A stretch of 64,000 nucleotides of DNA from NCBI GenBank assembly GCA_964531735.1, contig CAZHGD010000002.1:62001-126000 (forward strand), in the 5' to 3' direction. Under the pieces are notes generated by a model that was not told where the DNA came from, did no database searches, and worked only from the letters and a program-made list of their open reading frames with translations. This document shows positions 25,743 to 33,647 of this stretch, piece after piece; position 1 is the stretch's first letter; the number at the start of each line of letters is the position of its first letter. The DNA comes from CAZHGD01 sp964531735 (GTDB lineage: Bacteria > Armatimonadota > UBA10988). The translations under genes were made by a program, and so were the position numbers.

Positions 25743-26180
25743 CTAGTTCGGGCACTCGACCGGTGCGAGCGTGCGGCCGACCAGCGCGCGCACGGCGAGG
25801 TCGAGCTGATCGAGGCGGATGGGCTTGCGCAGCAGCATGCGGATGCTCGCCGGCTCGCCGGCGGCGAGGTCGCTGTGGTCGCTCCAGGCGGTCAACAGGG
25901 CCAAGGGAAGCTGCGGATGCCGGGCGGCGAGCAGGTCGGCCAGCCGGTCGCCGGCGGAGGTCAGTAGGCGGGCCTCCATGAGCACCGCGTCGGCCAGGCC
26001 ATCGGCACAGAAACGCAGCGCCTCATCGGCGCTGGTGCAGTGGGTGGCCCGATGGCCGAGCGCGGCCAGGCCCTGCACCACTACGGAGCCGACGAGCATA
26101 TCCTCGTCCACGACCAGTATCCGCCGTGGCTGCACTCGTCGCCGACCGGTCCGTAGCTGTCGCGCCAACGTCGTCGCCAT
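25743..26180 (-). CDS. Stand-alone receiver-domain protein with Asp-to-Glu phosphosite
   Basis: A 145-residue single receiver domain with a basic N-terminal tail (about 1-20, Arg-rich). The acidic pocket ILVVDEDM, the Thr in LALLTAWS and the Lys in LLRKPI are present, but the phospho-acceptor position is Glu69 (AVLMEARLL) where Asp is expected. Glu there often mimics the phosphorylated state, so this may be a constitutively on or phosphate-independent receiver. No output domain. ATG at 26180 is chosen because AGGATAGAGTG precedes it; a longer frame to 26297 has no support. It converges on lexA and diverges from the lipoprotein gene. Confidence 0.75.
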   Translation of the reverse strand: MATTLARQLRTGRRRVQPRRILVVDEDMLVGSVVVQGLAALGHRATHCTSADEALRFCADGLADAVLMEARLLTSAGDRLADLLAARHPQLPLALLTAWSDHSDLAAGEPASIRMLLRKPIRLDQLDLAVRALVGRTLAPVECPN

Positions 26181-26363
26181 GCACTCTATCCTCGGCCGCT
26201 CGCTGGGCGCGCGGCATGAACGCCGTGAAGCACCTGCCGCCGATGGAAGTGCAAGCTGCGTGCCAACCACTTGGCACAGATGTCCGAAGGACGGCAACTT
26301 CGCGGCGGCGCAGATGTCAAAGCGCGCCGTCCGTCAGTCGGCCGGCCGTTGGCGCAGGGCGGC

Positions 26364-26369
26364 TATAAT
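26364..26369 (+). promoter_or_regulatory. Consensus -10 box of the GH114-like lipoprotein gene
   Basis: A perfect TATAAT, 37 bases before the GTG start at 26407. No convincing -35 stands 16-19 bases upstream, so an activator or an atypical -35 may be used. Confidence 0.45.
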
Positions 26370-26406
26370 GTGCGGGCAGAGGGTGTCGCACCCGGAGGAC
26401 AAAGCT

Positions 26407-27495
26407 GTGAGATCCGTCCGCTTCCTGGCCTTGGCCGTGCTGCCACTGGTCCTGTTGGGTGGCTGTCGTCGTGCCGGCACGGGACCAGCCACGCCGCCGT
26501 CGACTGGCGGCACTGCCAGCGGCACGCCGTTGGCGCTTGGCAAGGTGTCCAGTTGGGCGTTCCAGAACGACGGCATCGCCAGCGATGGCACCGCCGAGGC
26601 GCTGGCGTCCGCCCCATACGACATGCTGGTGATTGAGCCGACGCGCACCATGGTGGCGCCCGAAGACCACAGTCAGTTCAAGACCAAGGACCTGGTGGCC
26701 AAGGTCAAGGCCACCCCCGCCACGGTGGCCGGTCACCGGAAGCTGGTCCTGGCGGTGCTGGACGTGGCCTCGGCCGAGGTTGGTCGGTGGTACTGGACCT
26801 GGTCGCCGACTTGGCCGGCCGATGCGGATCGGCCCGAGGGCTGGCCGGAGTACATCCTGCCGGAGACCGAGGAACTGCCGACGGGCGTCCACCCAGTGGC
26901 GTTCTGGAATCCCGAGTGGCAGAAGGTCCTCTACGCCGGGGTGCCCGCCGAGCCGTCGCGAGACTACGCCAGCGCGCTCGATGAGATGCTGGCGGATGGG
27001 TTTGACGGCGTCTACCTGGTGGGTGTCGACGCGGTCAACTGGTCGGGCACGACGGAAGCCGCCGAGGCCGCGAAGGTCGACGCCAAGGCTGAGATGCTGA
27101 AGCTGATTGCGGCCCTGCGCGAGCAGGCACGTCAGCGGAACCCGGGCTTCCTGATCGTGCAGCAGGGCGCGCTCAACCTGCGTAACGCGGACGGGAAGCT
27201 GTCGCCGGCGGTGGATGGCGTGGCCTACGAAGGTCTGTGGTACGACGGCGGCGACGGCGAGTTCGACGATCCGGACGCCTATGACCGTCCGCAGGACGGA
27301 GAGATCTCGGCTGGCGCGCTGCTGCTGCTGCGCGAGACCAAGCAGAAGGCGAAGCTACCCGTGTTCCTGCTGGAGTACGCTCGGGCCGAGGCCGAGAAGG
27401 TGTATGCCAACGCACGCCAGGAAGGCTTCGTGGCCTACTGCACGCATCCGTCGCTGGCCCGCCTGAGTACCACGCCGCCCAAGGCGGCCAAGTGA
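26407..27495 (+). CDS. GH114/TM1410-like lipoprotein
   Basis: A 362-residue lipoprotein: signal peptide with lipobox LLGGC (lipid-modified Cys20) and a Thr/Gly/Ser linker. The mature part resembles the TM1410 / GH114 group (endo-alpha-1,4-polygalactosaminidase-like TIM barrels): VSSWAFQNDGI, YDMLVIEP, VLAVLDVASAEVGRWYW, ILPETEELP, FWNPEWQKVLYAG, GFDGVYLVGVDAVNWS, and VAYEGLWYDGG. Acidic residues in VDAV and YEGLW sit where the family has its functional residues. The likely role is cleavage of galactosamine-containing exopolysaccharide at the cell surface, by homology only. GTG at 26407 has GGAGGA 8 bases upstream. Confidence 0.85.
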   Translation: MRSVRFLALAVLPLVLLGGCRRAGTGPATPPSTGGTASGTPLALGKVSSWAFQNDGIASDGTAEALASAPYDMLVIEPTRTMVAPEDHSQFKTKDLVAKVKATPATVAGHRKLVLAVLDVASAEVGRWYWTWSPTWPADADRPEGWPEYILPETEELPTGVHPVAFWNPEWQKVLYAGVPAEPSRDYASALDEMLADGFDGVYLVGVDAVNWSGTTEAAEAAKVDAKAEMLKLIAALREQARQRNPGFLIVQQGALNLRNADGKLSPAVDGVAYEGLWYDGGDGEFDDPDAYDRPQDGEISAGALLLLRETKQKAKLPVFLLEYARAEAEKVYANARQEGFVAYCTHPSLARLSTTPPKAAK

Positions 27496-27586
27496 CGCTG
27501 CGCCGGTGCGGCACGCGTGCTGAGAAGGGAGGCTCTGGCCGGCGCCGAATGGCCTGGTCAGAGCCATGTTCTCGCCAAGGTGCACC

Positions 27587-28522
27587 ATGCAGGCGCTGTG
27601 TCTGAGCGACCGTCTGAGGTTCGTCACCGATCATCCTGCGCCGACGCCCGGACCCGGGGAGGCGTTGGTGCGCGTACACGTGGCCGGCATCTGCACCACC
27701 GACCTCGAGTTGCTACGCGGGTACCACCAGTTCCAGGGCGTGCTCGGACACGAGTTCGTCGGTGTGGTCGAGTCCGCGCCGACAGCGTCCTGGGTGGGCG
27801 AGCGGGTGGTCGCCGAGATCAATTGCGGTCCGGCGAGCGACAACCGCCACGCCGCGGACCGGACTGTGCTCGGCGTGCTCGGGCGCGACGGTGCCTTTGC
27901 CGAGCTGGTGGCTGTGCCCGAGCCCAATCTGCACCGCGTGCCCGCTGGGCTGGCGGATGAAGCGGCTTTGTTCTGCGAGCCGCTGGCGGCGGCGCTGCGT
28001 CTGCGCGAGCAGTTGTGCCTGCGACCATCCGACCGCATGGCCGTGATCGGCCCTGGCCGGCTGGGTCTGCTCATCGCCCAGGTGCTGGCCGTCGACGGCG
28101 CCACGGTCACCGTGCTGGGCCGCCGTGCCGAGGCCCTGGAACTGCCGATGCGGCTCGGGTTCAACAGCGACTTGGCGGCGTACGTGCCCGATAGCAGCTT
28201 CGACCTGGTGATCGATGCCAGCGGCACGGCTTCGGGGCTCCACGAGGCGATTCGGCTGACGCGCCCGTTGGGCACGATTGCGCTCAAGTCCACCTACGCG
28301 ACGCCCAAGGAACTCAACCCCAGTGACATCGTGGTCAAGGAACTGACCGTCGTGGGCTCACGCTGCGGGCCGTTCGCGCCGGCGCTGCACTTGCTCGAGC
28401 GCGGGACCATCGAGGTGCACCAACTGATCGAGGCGGAGTACGCGTTGCGCGACGGGCTGCGCGCCTTTGAGCGCGCGGCCGTGCCGGGCGCGCTCAAGGT
28501 CCTGCTGCGTCCCGGCGGCTGA
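27587..28522 (+). CDS. Zinc-type medium-chain dehydrogenase lacking the structural-zinc loop
   Basis: A 311-residue medium-chain dehydrogenase/reductase, shorter than the usual 340-350. Catalytic zinc ligands are visible: Cys in AGICTTDLELL, His-Glu in LGHEFVG, and Glu in FCEPLAAALR. The four-Cys structural-zinc lobe is reduced to a loop (EINCGPASDNRH) with a single Cys, so structural zinc is absent. NAD(P) binding: VIGPGRLGLLIAQV. Sorbitol/threonine-dehydrogenase-like by overall pattern; substrate unknown. ATG at 27587 is preferred over 27566 because AAGGTG precedes it. Converges with the deacetylase gene, 7 bases apart. Confidence 0.88.
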   Translation: MQALCLSDRLRFVTDHPAPTPGPGEALVRVHVAGICTTDLELLRGYHQFQGVLGHEFVGVVESAPTASWVGERVVAEINCGPASDNRHAADRTVLGVLGRDGAFAELVAVPEPNLHRVPAGLADEAALFCEPLAAALRLREQLCLRPSDRMAVIGPGRLGLLIAQVLAVDGATVTVLGRRAEALELPMRLGFNSDLAAYVPDSSFDLVIDASGTASGLHEAIRLTRPLGTIALKSTYATPKELNPSDIVVKELTVVGSRCGPFAPALHLLERGTIEVHQLIEAEYALRDGLRAFERAAVPGALKVLLRPGG

Positions 28523-28529
28523 GCCTGCC

Positions 28530-29294
28530 TCACGCGCCAAGCTGAGCCCGCGCGGCCGCCAGTTGCTTCGCCACCACGGCCACCGGTGCGGTCCAAAGCG
28601 ATTCGCAGCGCGCCACCAGGTGCTCCAACAGCTCCTCGAACTCGTTCAGCGGCGTGCCGAGGCGACCGGTGGACAGCCCATGGAAGCAGAGGACGCACCA
28701 CCGGCCCTGATGCAAGGCCCGCTCGCACAGCCCGATCATCTCTGGCGCGGTCATCTGTTGGCAGGTCAGCCCGGCCACCGCGTGCAGATCGCAGTGGTAG
28801 GGATGGTTGCAGAAGCCCACTTCGCCGCCGCCTCGTCCGGCCACGAAGTGCTTTGCGACCACGGGGACGTAGCTCTGGCGAGTCAGTCCACGTCCCACAT
28901 GGTCCATATAGCACGGGTAGGCGAAGGAGCGGCCGTCCACCGGCCCAAAGAGAGCCACCAGGCGACGCTCGCACTCGACGATGTCGGCCTCGATATCGTC
29001 GAGCGTCAGCGACTCCAGACCGTGTGGCCGGCGCTCGTTGCTGAAGTTCTCGCTGCAGGTGTGGCTCAAGGTGTGGTTGCCGAGTTCGTGGCCGGCGGCC
29101 AGCGCCGTCGCCCAGGGGCCGAGCCGGTCGGCGTAGTGATCGCCGCCGGCGCCGAGGTAGAAGGTACCGAATAGGCCGCGGTCGGTCATGCGGGGAACGC
29201 CCAACTGAAGCTGGTCCGGCAGCCCGTCGTCAAAGGTCAGCGACACCGCGGCGCGCGTGCCGTTGGGCCACGGGGTCGGGAAGGGACTCTGCAT
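28530..29294 (-). CDS. Polysaccharide deacetylase (NodB-like) family protein
   Basis: A 254-residue NodB-homology enzyme without signal peptide. Motif 1 SLTFDDG (catalytic base and metal Asp), motif 2 HELGNHTLSHT (metal His pair), and FAYPCY and CVLCFHG near motifs 3 and 5. These enzymes remove N- or O-acetyl groups from sugars with a divalent metal. The lack of a signal peptide suggests a cytoplasmic substrate or non-carbohydrate amide. ATG at 29294 follows GAGGTGAG; the longer frame to 29357 runs into the divergent promoter region. Confidence 0.87.
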   Translation of the reverse strand: MQSPFPTPWPNGTRAAVSLTFDDGLPDQLQLGVPRMTDRGLFGTFYLGAGGDHYADRLGPWATALAAGHELGNHTLSHTCSENFSNERRPHGLESLTLDDIEADIVECERRLVALFGPVDGRSFAYPCYMDHVGRGLTRQSYVPVVAKHFVAGRGGGEVGFCNHPYHCDLHAVAGLTCQQMTAPEMIGLCERALHQGRWCVLCFHGLSTGRLGTPLNEFEELLEHLVARCESLWTAPVAVVAKQLAAARAQLGA

Positions 29295-29350
29295 CGCACT
29301 CACCTCGCCGCTCCGTTCGGCCGGGCCGGGCGGCATCCTGCCGCGGCGGC

Positions 29351-29379
29351 TTGGCAACGGGACGGAGCTCAGGCATAAT
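29351..29379 (+). promoter_or_regulatory. Promoter of the DUF5060/GH-like gene
   Basis: TTGGCA (29351-29356), 17-base spacer, CATAAT (29374-29379), placed 38 bases before the chosen ATG at 29417 and divergent from the deacetylase gene. Confidence 0.55.
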
Positions 29380-29416
29380 CAGGGCGGCCTGGAGCAGGTT
29401 CGGGCCGAGCGTGCAG

Positions 29417-31132
29417 ATGCCTCTTCCGCGACGATCGACGGCGACTTGGGGTTCTTGGCTGGCCCTGTTGACGGTGCTGGCCAGCGCCTCGGCGGGCGAG
29501 TTGGTGGATGGGTTCGCGGTGTCGGCGTCCAGTCACCGGATGCGCGTCAACGAAGCTTTCGAGGCGCGGCTGGCGCTGCCGACCGACTACGGCGACCCGC
29601 TGGATCCCGAAGAGATCCGAGTGGAGGCGGTGGTGTCGGCGCCGTCGCGGCAGCACCTCGTGCCTTGCTACCTCGATGTGCCGTACCAGCGCAGCCTGGA
29701 GCACCAGGCCGACGGGCGCATGCTGGAGGTCCTGCGGCAGGCCGGTCCGCCGGTCTGGAAGCTACGGTTCACGCCGGTCGAGCCAGGCCGCCACGGTTTC
29801 GAGGTGCGTGCCCGTGACCGCCGTGGTGCCGCGCGGAGCCGGCCGTTCGGCGCTACGGCTGACCGGGCGCGGGCGCCGGGCTACACCCGCATCGATCCGA
29901 GCACGTCGTTCCCCAGTCGCGAGAACGGACTGGCCCGGCCGGTGCTGGGCACCAACCTCTGCTGGGGCGGCCCCGGTGGTACGTTCGACTACGACACTTG
30001 GCTGACACGGATGGGCGGCGCCGGAGTCGACTTCGCACGCCTGTGGCTGTGGAGCCCTGCCCGCACCTTCGACCTGGAGGCCGTGCCGCACGGCGATGGG
30101 CGCTTCGCGTGGGACCTGGCCAACGCGTGGCGGCTGGAGTACGTGCTCGACCGTGGCCAGCGCCAAGGCCTGAACTTCGTGCTCACCGTTTGTCCGGTGC
30201 CGATGATGCCCGGCCGCGACGAGAAGGCCTGGAACCGATGGCCGTACGCCGTCGCCAACGGCGGGCCGCTCCAGCGGGCGGAGGACTTCTTCAGCTCGCC
30301 GGAGGCGCGGCGGCTGACCAAGCACCGCCTGCGTTACCTGCTGGCCCGGTTCGCCGGCTACCCGAACCTGAGCGCCTTCGAGTTTGCGGCCCGCGCCGCG
30401 CAAGGCACGCCCGAACTCGTGTCGTGGCTCAACGAGATGGCGGCCTACGTCCGCGCCCTCGACCCGGCGCAGCGGCCGCTCTGCACGTCGACCACGGTCG
30501 CTGCCGCGGACGCCATTCGCCCGTTACGCGCGATCGACTTCATCACGCTGGAGGTCTCGTCGCCCGAACAGACGGCGGCCTCAGTACGGCACGCCACGCG
30601 CCTGATGAACCGCCCGACGCTCGTCTCGGCCTGGGGCTACGGCGACCGAGCGCGGGCGCTGGCCGATCCGGCCGGCGAGCAACTGCACGATGCCTTGCTG
30701 GCCGGTATCATGAGCGGCGGGTTGGGCGGAGCCATGCCGTGGTGGTGGGACAGCATGGTCCACCAACGCGATCTCTATGCGCGCTTCCGTGCGGTCGCGC
30801 GGTTCCTGGGTCAGGTGCGCTGGAACGACCTGAAGCCGACCGCCGCCTGTCACGCGGAGCAGCCGGGCTACGAGACGCTGGCGCTCAGTGGCGGCGGGCG
30901 CTGGGTGATCTGGGTGCGACCTGTCGGCGCGGCTCCGCGTCCGGTGGCGGTGGTCGTCGACAGCGTGCTGCCGGGTCAGCGGCACGCCATGGTGTACGAC
31001 CCTTGGACCGGTCAGTGGCTGCCGCCGACCTCACTACAGCACGTGGCCGGCGGGCACCGCATCGGGTTGCCCACCGGCCAGCGCGACCTGTTGGTCTACG
31101 TGACCAACCATGCTCCGTCGGAAGGCGGCTAG
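29417..31132 (+). CDS. Secreted DUF5060/GH5-type barrel protein with apparently lost catalytic acids
   Basis: A 571-residue secreted protein: signal peptide to about residue 26 (LALLTVLASASA), a DUF5060-like beta domain (about 30-150), a TIM barrel (about 165-470) and a C-terminal beta domain. The barrel has the family pattern PVLGTNLCWGG, FARLWLWSPA and PWWWDSM, but the two catalytic Glu are not where they should be: the W-E-L-x-N-E strand reads FEFAARA (321-327; Arg326 at the acid/base position) and the V-x-E-F-G strand reads VSAWGYG (403-409; Ala405 at the nucleophile position). It may be a carbohydrate-binding pseudoenzyme. The start is placed after the promoter at 29351-29379; the ribosome site is weak. 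Its stop codon overlaps that of the convergent glutamate dehydrogenase gene. Confidence 0.8.
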   Translation: MPLPRRSTATWGSWLALLTVLASASAGELVDGFAVSASSHRMRVNEAFEARLALPTDYGDPLDPEEIRVEAVVSAPSRQHLVPCYLDVPYQRSLEHQADGRMLEVLRQAGPPVWKLRFTPVEPGRHGFEVRARDRRGAARSRPFGATADRARAPGYTRIDPSTSFPSRENGLARPVLGTNLCWGGPGGTFDYDTWLTRMGGAGVDFARLWLWSPARTFDLEAVPHGDGRFAWDLANAWRLEYVLDRGQRQGLNFVLTVCPVPMMPGRDEKAWNRWPYAVANGGPLQRAEDFFSSPEARRLTKHRLRYLLARFAGYPNLSAFEFAARAAQGTPELVSWLNEMAAYVRALDPAQRPLCTSTTVAAADAIRPLRAIDFITLEVSSPEQTAASVRHATRLMNRPTLVSAWGYGDRARALADPAGEQLHDALLAGIMSGGLGGAMPWWWDSMVHQRDLYARFRAVARFLGQVRWNDLKPTAACHAEQPGYETLALSGGGRWVIWVRPVGAAPRPVAVVVDSVLPGQRHAMVYDPWTGQWLPPTSLQHVAGGHRIGLPTGQRDLLVYVTNHAPSEGG

Positions 31133-32403
31133 GTGCTGGTGTAGTACGCCTCGTTACCGCCCGCGTCGACGGCGGTGCCCATCCGGTGCAGAGCGTGCGC
31201 ATAGGCAGCGGTTCGCATGCCGATGCGGTGGGTGTCGGACAGCGCCCGCACCCGCCGGTACTCGGTCGACATGGTGCTGCGCAGCCGGTTGTGGACCTCG
31301 GATAGGGTCCAGTACAGGCCGGCCTTGTTCTGCACCCACTCGTAGTAGCTGACCGTCACGCCGCCCGCGTTGGCGAGGATGTCGGGGATCACCATCGTCC
31401 CGCCCTCGCGGAGGATCTCGTCCGAATCGGAGGCGACCGGCCCGTTGGCCAGCTCGATCAGCACCTGCGCCTTGATGCGCGCGGCATTGGCGGCCGTGAT
31501 GACTCCTTCGAGGGCCGACGGCACCAGCACTTCGACCGGGAGCTCGAGCAGTTCGGCGTTGCTGATGGAATCGCCGGGCACGGCGCCAACCACCGACCCG
31601 GTGCGGTCCTTGTGGTCGGCGACCTTCGCCACGTCGAGGCCCTCGGGCTGGTACAGGCCGCCCTTGCTGTCACTCACCGCCACGATGCGGAAGCCGTCGG
31701 CGGCCAGCAGGCGCGCCATGTGGTAGCCGGCATTGCCGAAGCCCTGGATGGCCACCCGGACCTGATCCTGGCTCCACGCCTTGTCCTTGGCGACCTCGAC
31801 CAGCACGTAGTAGCCGCCGCGCGCAGTGGCGTCGTCGCGGCCGAGACTGCCGCCGAGGGCGATGGGCTTGCCGGTGATCACCGCCGGGCACTTCTGCCGC
31901 CGGATGTTGTTGTACTCGTCGGCCATCCAGCCCATGATGGTGGCATTGGTGTAGACGTCTGGGGCCGGGATGTCGCGGTCAGGGCCGATGAAGTCGGCGA
32001 TGGCGTCGATGTACCCGCGCGACAGGCGCTCCAGCTCGGATGGGCTGAGCAGCTTCGGATCGACCACCACGCCGCCCTTGGCCCCGCCGTACGGCAGGTC
32101 CACGCAGGCGCACTTGCAGGTCATCCAGAAGGCGAGCGCCTTCACCTCATCGAGGGTCACGCCGGGGTGGAAGCGGATGCCGCCCTTGGTCGGCCCGCGG
32201 GTGTCGTCATGGTGGACCCGGAAGCCCTCGTAGATCTCCAGCCGACCGTCATCCATACGAACCGGGATGGAGACGGTCAGCACTTCCTTGGGACACTTGA
32301 GCTTCTGGAGCGCCTCCTGGCTGATGTTGGCATAGGGGAAGGCGCGGTCAAGCCGGGATATGGCGTCTTCGAACAGACCCGGCGAGCACGTCGTTGACTG
32401 CAT
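31129..32403 (-). CDS. gdhA: Glutamate dehydrogenase (Glu/Leu/Phe/Val dehydrogenase family)
   Basis: A 424-residue hexamer-type glutamate dehydrogenase, linking 2-oxoglutarate and ammonia to glutamate with NAD(P)H. Seen: FRVHHDDTRGPTKGGIRFHP, the catalytic Lys and Asp region DLPYGGAKGG, PAPDVYT, the dinucleotide fold VAIQGFGNAGYHMARLL, and ELANGPV. The length is typical of the catabolic small form. ATG at 32403 follows AAGGAGT. It is the last gene of the leftward group SbcC - M20 peptidase - GDH (12 bases after the peptidase). Specificity for glutamate rather than leucine is inferred from overall similarity. Confidence 0.93.
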   Translation of the reverse strand: MQSTTCSPGLFEDAISRLDRAFPYANISQEALQKLKCPKEVLTVSIPVRMDDGRLEIYEGFRVHHDDTRGPTKGGIRFHPGVTLDEVKALAFWMTCKCACVDLPYGGAKGGVVVDPKLLSPSELERLSRGYIDAIADFIGPDRDIPAPDVYTNATIMGWMADEYNNIRRQKCPAVITGKPIALGGSLGRDDATARGGYYVLVEVAKDKAWSQDQVRVAIQGFGNAGYHMARLLAADGFRIVAVSDSKGGLYQPEGLDVAKVADHKDRTGSVVGAVPGDSISNAELLELPVEVLVPSALEGVITAANAARIKAQVLIELANGPVASDSDEILREGGTMVIPDILANAGGVTVSYYEWVQNKAGLYWTLSEVHNRLRSTMSTEYRRVRALSDTHRIGMRTAAYAHALHRMGTAVDAGGNEAYYTST

Positions 32404-32415
32404 CGGACGACTCCT

Positions 32416-33612
32416 TCAGTCCTGGCGGCTCCGAAATCCGGCCAGGAACCTGAGCATGACGCGGACCGCGCGGTAGAGATCCTCGAGGGGCAGGTACTCC
32501 GCAGCCGAATGCGCGACCCGAATGTCCCCGGGGCCAAACACCACCACCGGATACCCCGCCGTGCGAAACGGCCCAGCGTCTGTGCAGTAGCTTACTCCTA
32601 GTGGTTCACTAGGACAATCCTCGGCGCGCGCCGCGGCGAGCAGACGCTGCGCCAGCGGCTCCTCGGGTGCCAGGTCGAGGCCGGCGAAGAGATCGGCCAG
32701 CGGCTCGCAGGCAACGTGCGCGCACTCGTCGCCAAGATCAGCGCGCAGTCCCTCGCGAAGCTGCTCCAGGACCTCGTCGGCGGTCGTGCCGGGGAGCAGA
32801 CGGCAGTCCACCTCGACGGTGCAGCCAGCGGGCACGATGTTGATGGCGGAGCCGCCCTGGATGAGTCCGACGTTAGCCGTCGGTGACCCGAGCAACGGGT
32901 GCGACGCCGACTGCAACCTCGGCAGCCACACCTCCTCCAGGTGCGTCAGCACCCGACGCATCAGGTAGATGGCATTACGGCCGGCTTCGGGTGTGGCCCC
33001 GTGGCAAGCGATGCCGGAGCAGGTCACCTGGAAGCGGAAGCAGGCTTTGTGCGCCGTCACCACCTGGCACGAAGTCGGCTCGCCGACGACCACCCAGCCC
33101 AGGTCGACACCCGAGCGCGACAGCGGAATGGAGCCCTCACAGGCGGTCTCCTCGCCCATGGTGGCGACGAACTGGATGGCGCGGTCGAACTGCCATCCCG
33201 CGCGACGTGCCAGGCGCAGGGCGGTCAGGAAGGCGGCGATGGAGCCCTTCGTGTCGCAGGCCCCGCGGCCATAGAGCCGCCCCTCGCGCACCTCGGCGCC
33301 AAACGGCGGCACGGTCATGCCGGCGACGCTGACCGTGTCCAGGTGCGCTTCCAGCGTCAGCGGCGGGCGCGCCGAGGCCAACGGCCAGGCGGCCACCAGA
33401 TTCGGGCGACCGGGGCGGATCTCCTGGCGGTCCACCACCATGCCGAGCTGCTCGAGTTCGGCGGTCACCGCGCCGGCCATGGCCGCCTCGGCCTGGTCGC
33501 GGTCGGCCTGCACGGTGTTCTCGTTGACGCTCGGGATGCGGACCAGGCGAGCCAGCAGGTCAACGCTGGCCGCACAGTCGGCGGCGGTCATCAGCTCCAA
33601 GGGTCTCTCCAC
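32416..33612 (-). CDS. M20-family metallopeptidase (ArgE/DapE/CPG2-like)
   Basis: A 398-residue zinc-dependent amidohydrolase that removes an acyl or amino acid group. Zinc and catalytic motifs: LEAHLDTV, GRGACDTKGS (bridging Asp), MGEETACEGS (general-base Glu followed by zinc Glu), VGEPTS and the final zinc His in VAHSAAEYLPLEDL. A dimerisation lid with HGATPEAGRNAI is in place. Closest in style to acetylornithine deacetylase / succinyl-diaminopimelate desuccinylase; the neighbouring glutamate dehydrogenase would fit amino-acid metabolism. The start is uncertain: GTG 33612, TTG 33600 or ATG 33591, with GGAGAG between them. Confidence 0.9.
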   Translation of the reverse strand: MERPLELMTAADCAASVDLLARLVRIPSVNENTVQADRDQAEAAMAGAVTAELEQLGMVVDRQEIRPGRPNLVAAWPLASARPPLTLEAHLDTVSVAGMTVPPFGAEVREGRLYGRGACDTKGSIAAFLTALRLARRAGWQFDRAIQFVATMGEETACEGSIPLSRSGVDLGWVVVGEPTSCQVVTAHKACFRFQVTCSGIACHGATPEAGRNAIYLMRRVLTHLEEVWLPRLQSASHPLLGSPTANVGLIQGGSAINIVPAGCTVEVDCRLLPGTTADEVLEQLREGLRADLGDECAHVACEPLADLFAGLDLAPEEPLAQRLLAAARAEDCPSEPLGVSYCTDAGPFRTAGYPVVVFGPGDIRVAHSAAEYLPLEDLYRAVRVMLRFLAGFRSRQD

Positions 33613-33647
33613 GGCCGGCCGATGGCGGTGCGCAGACTGCCGTCGCG

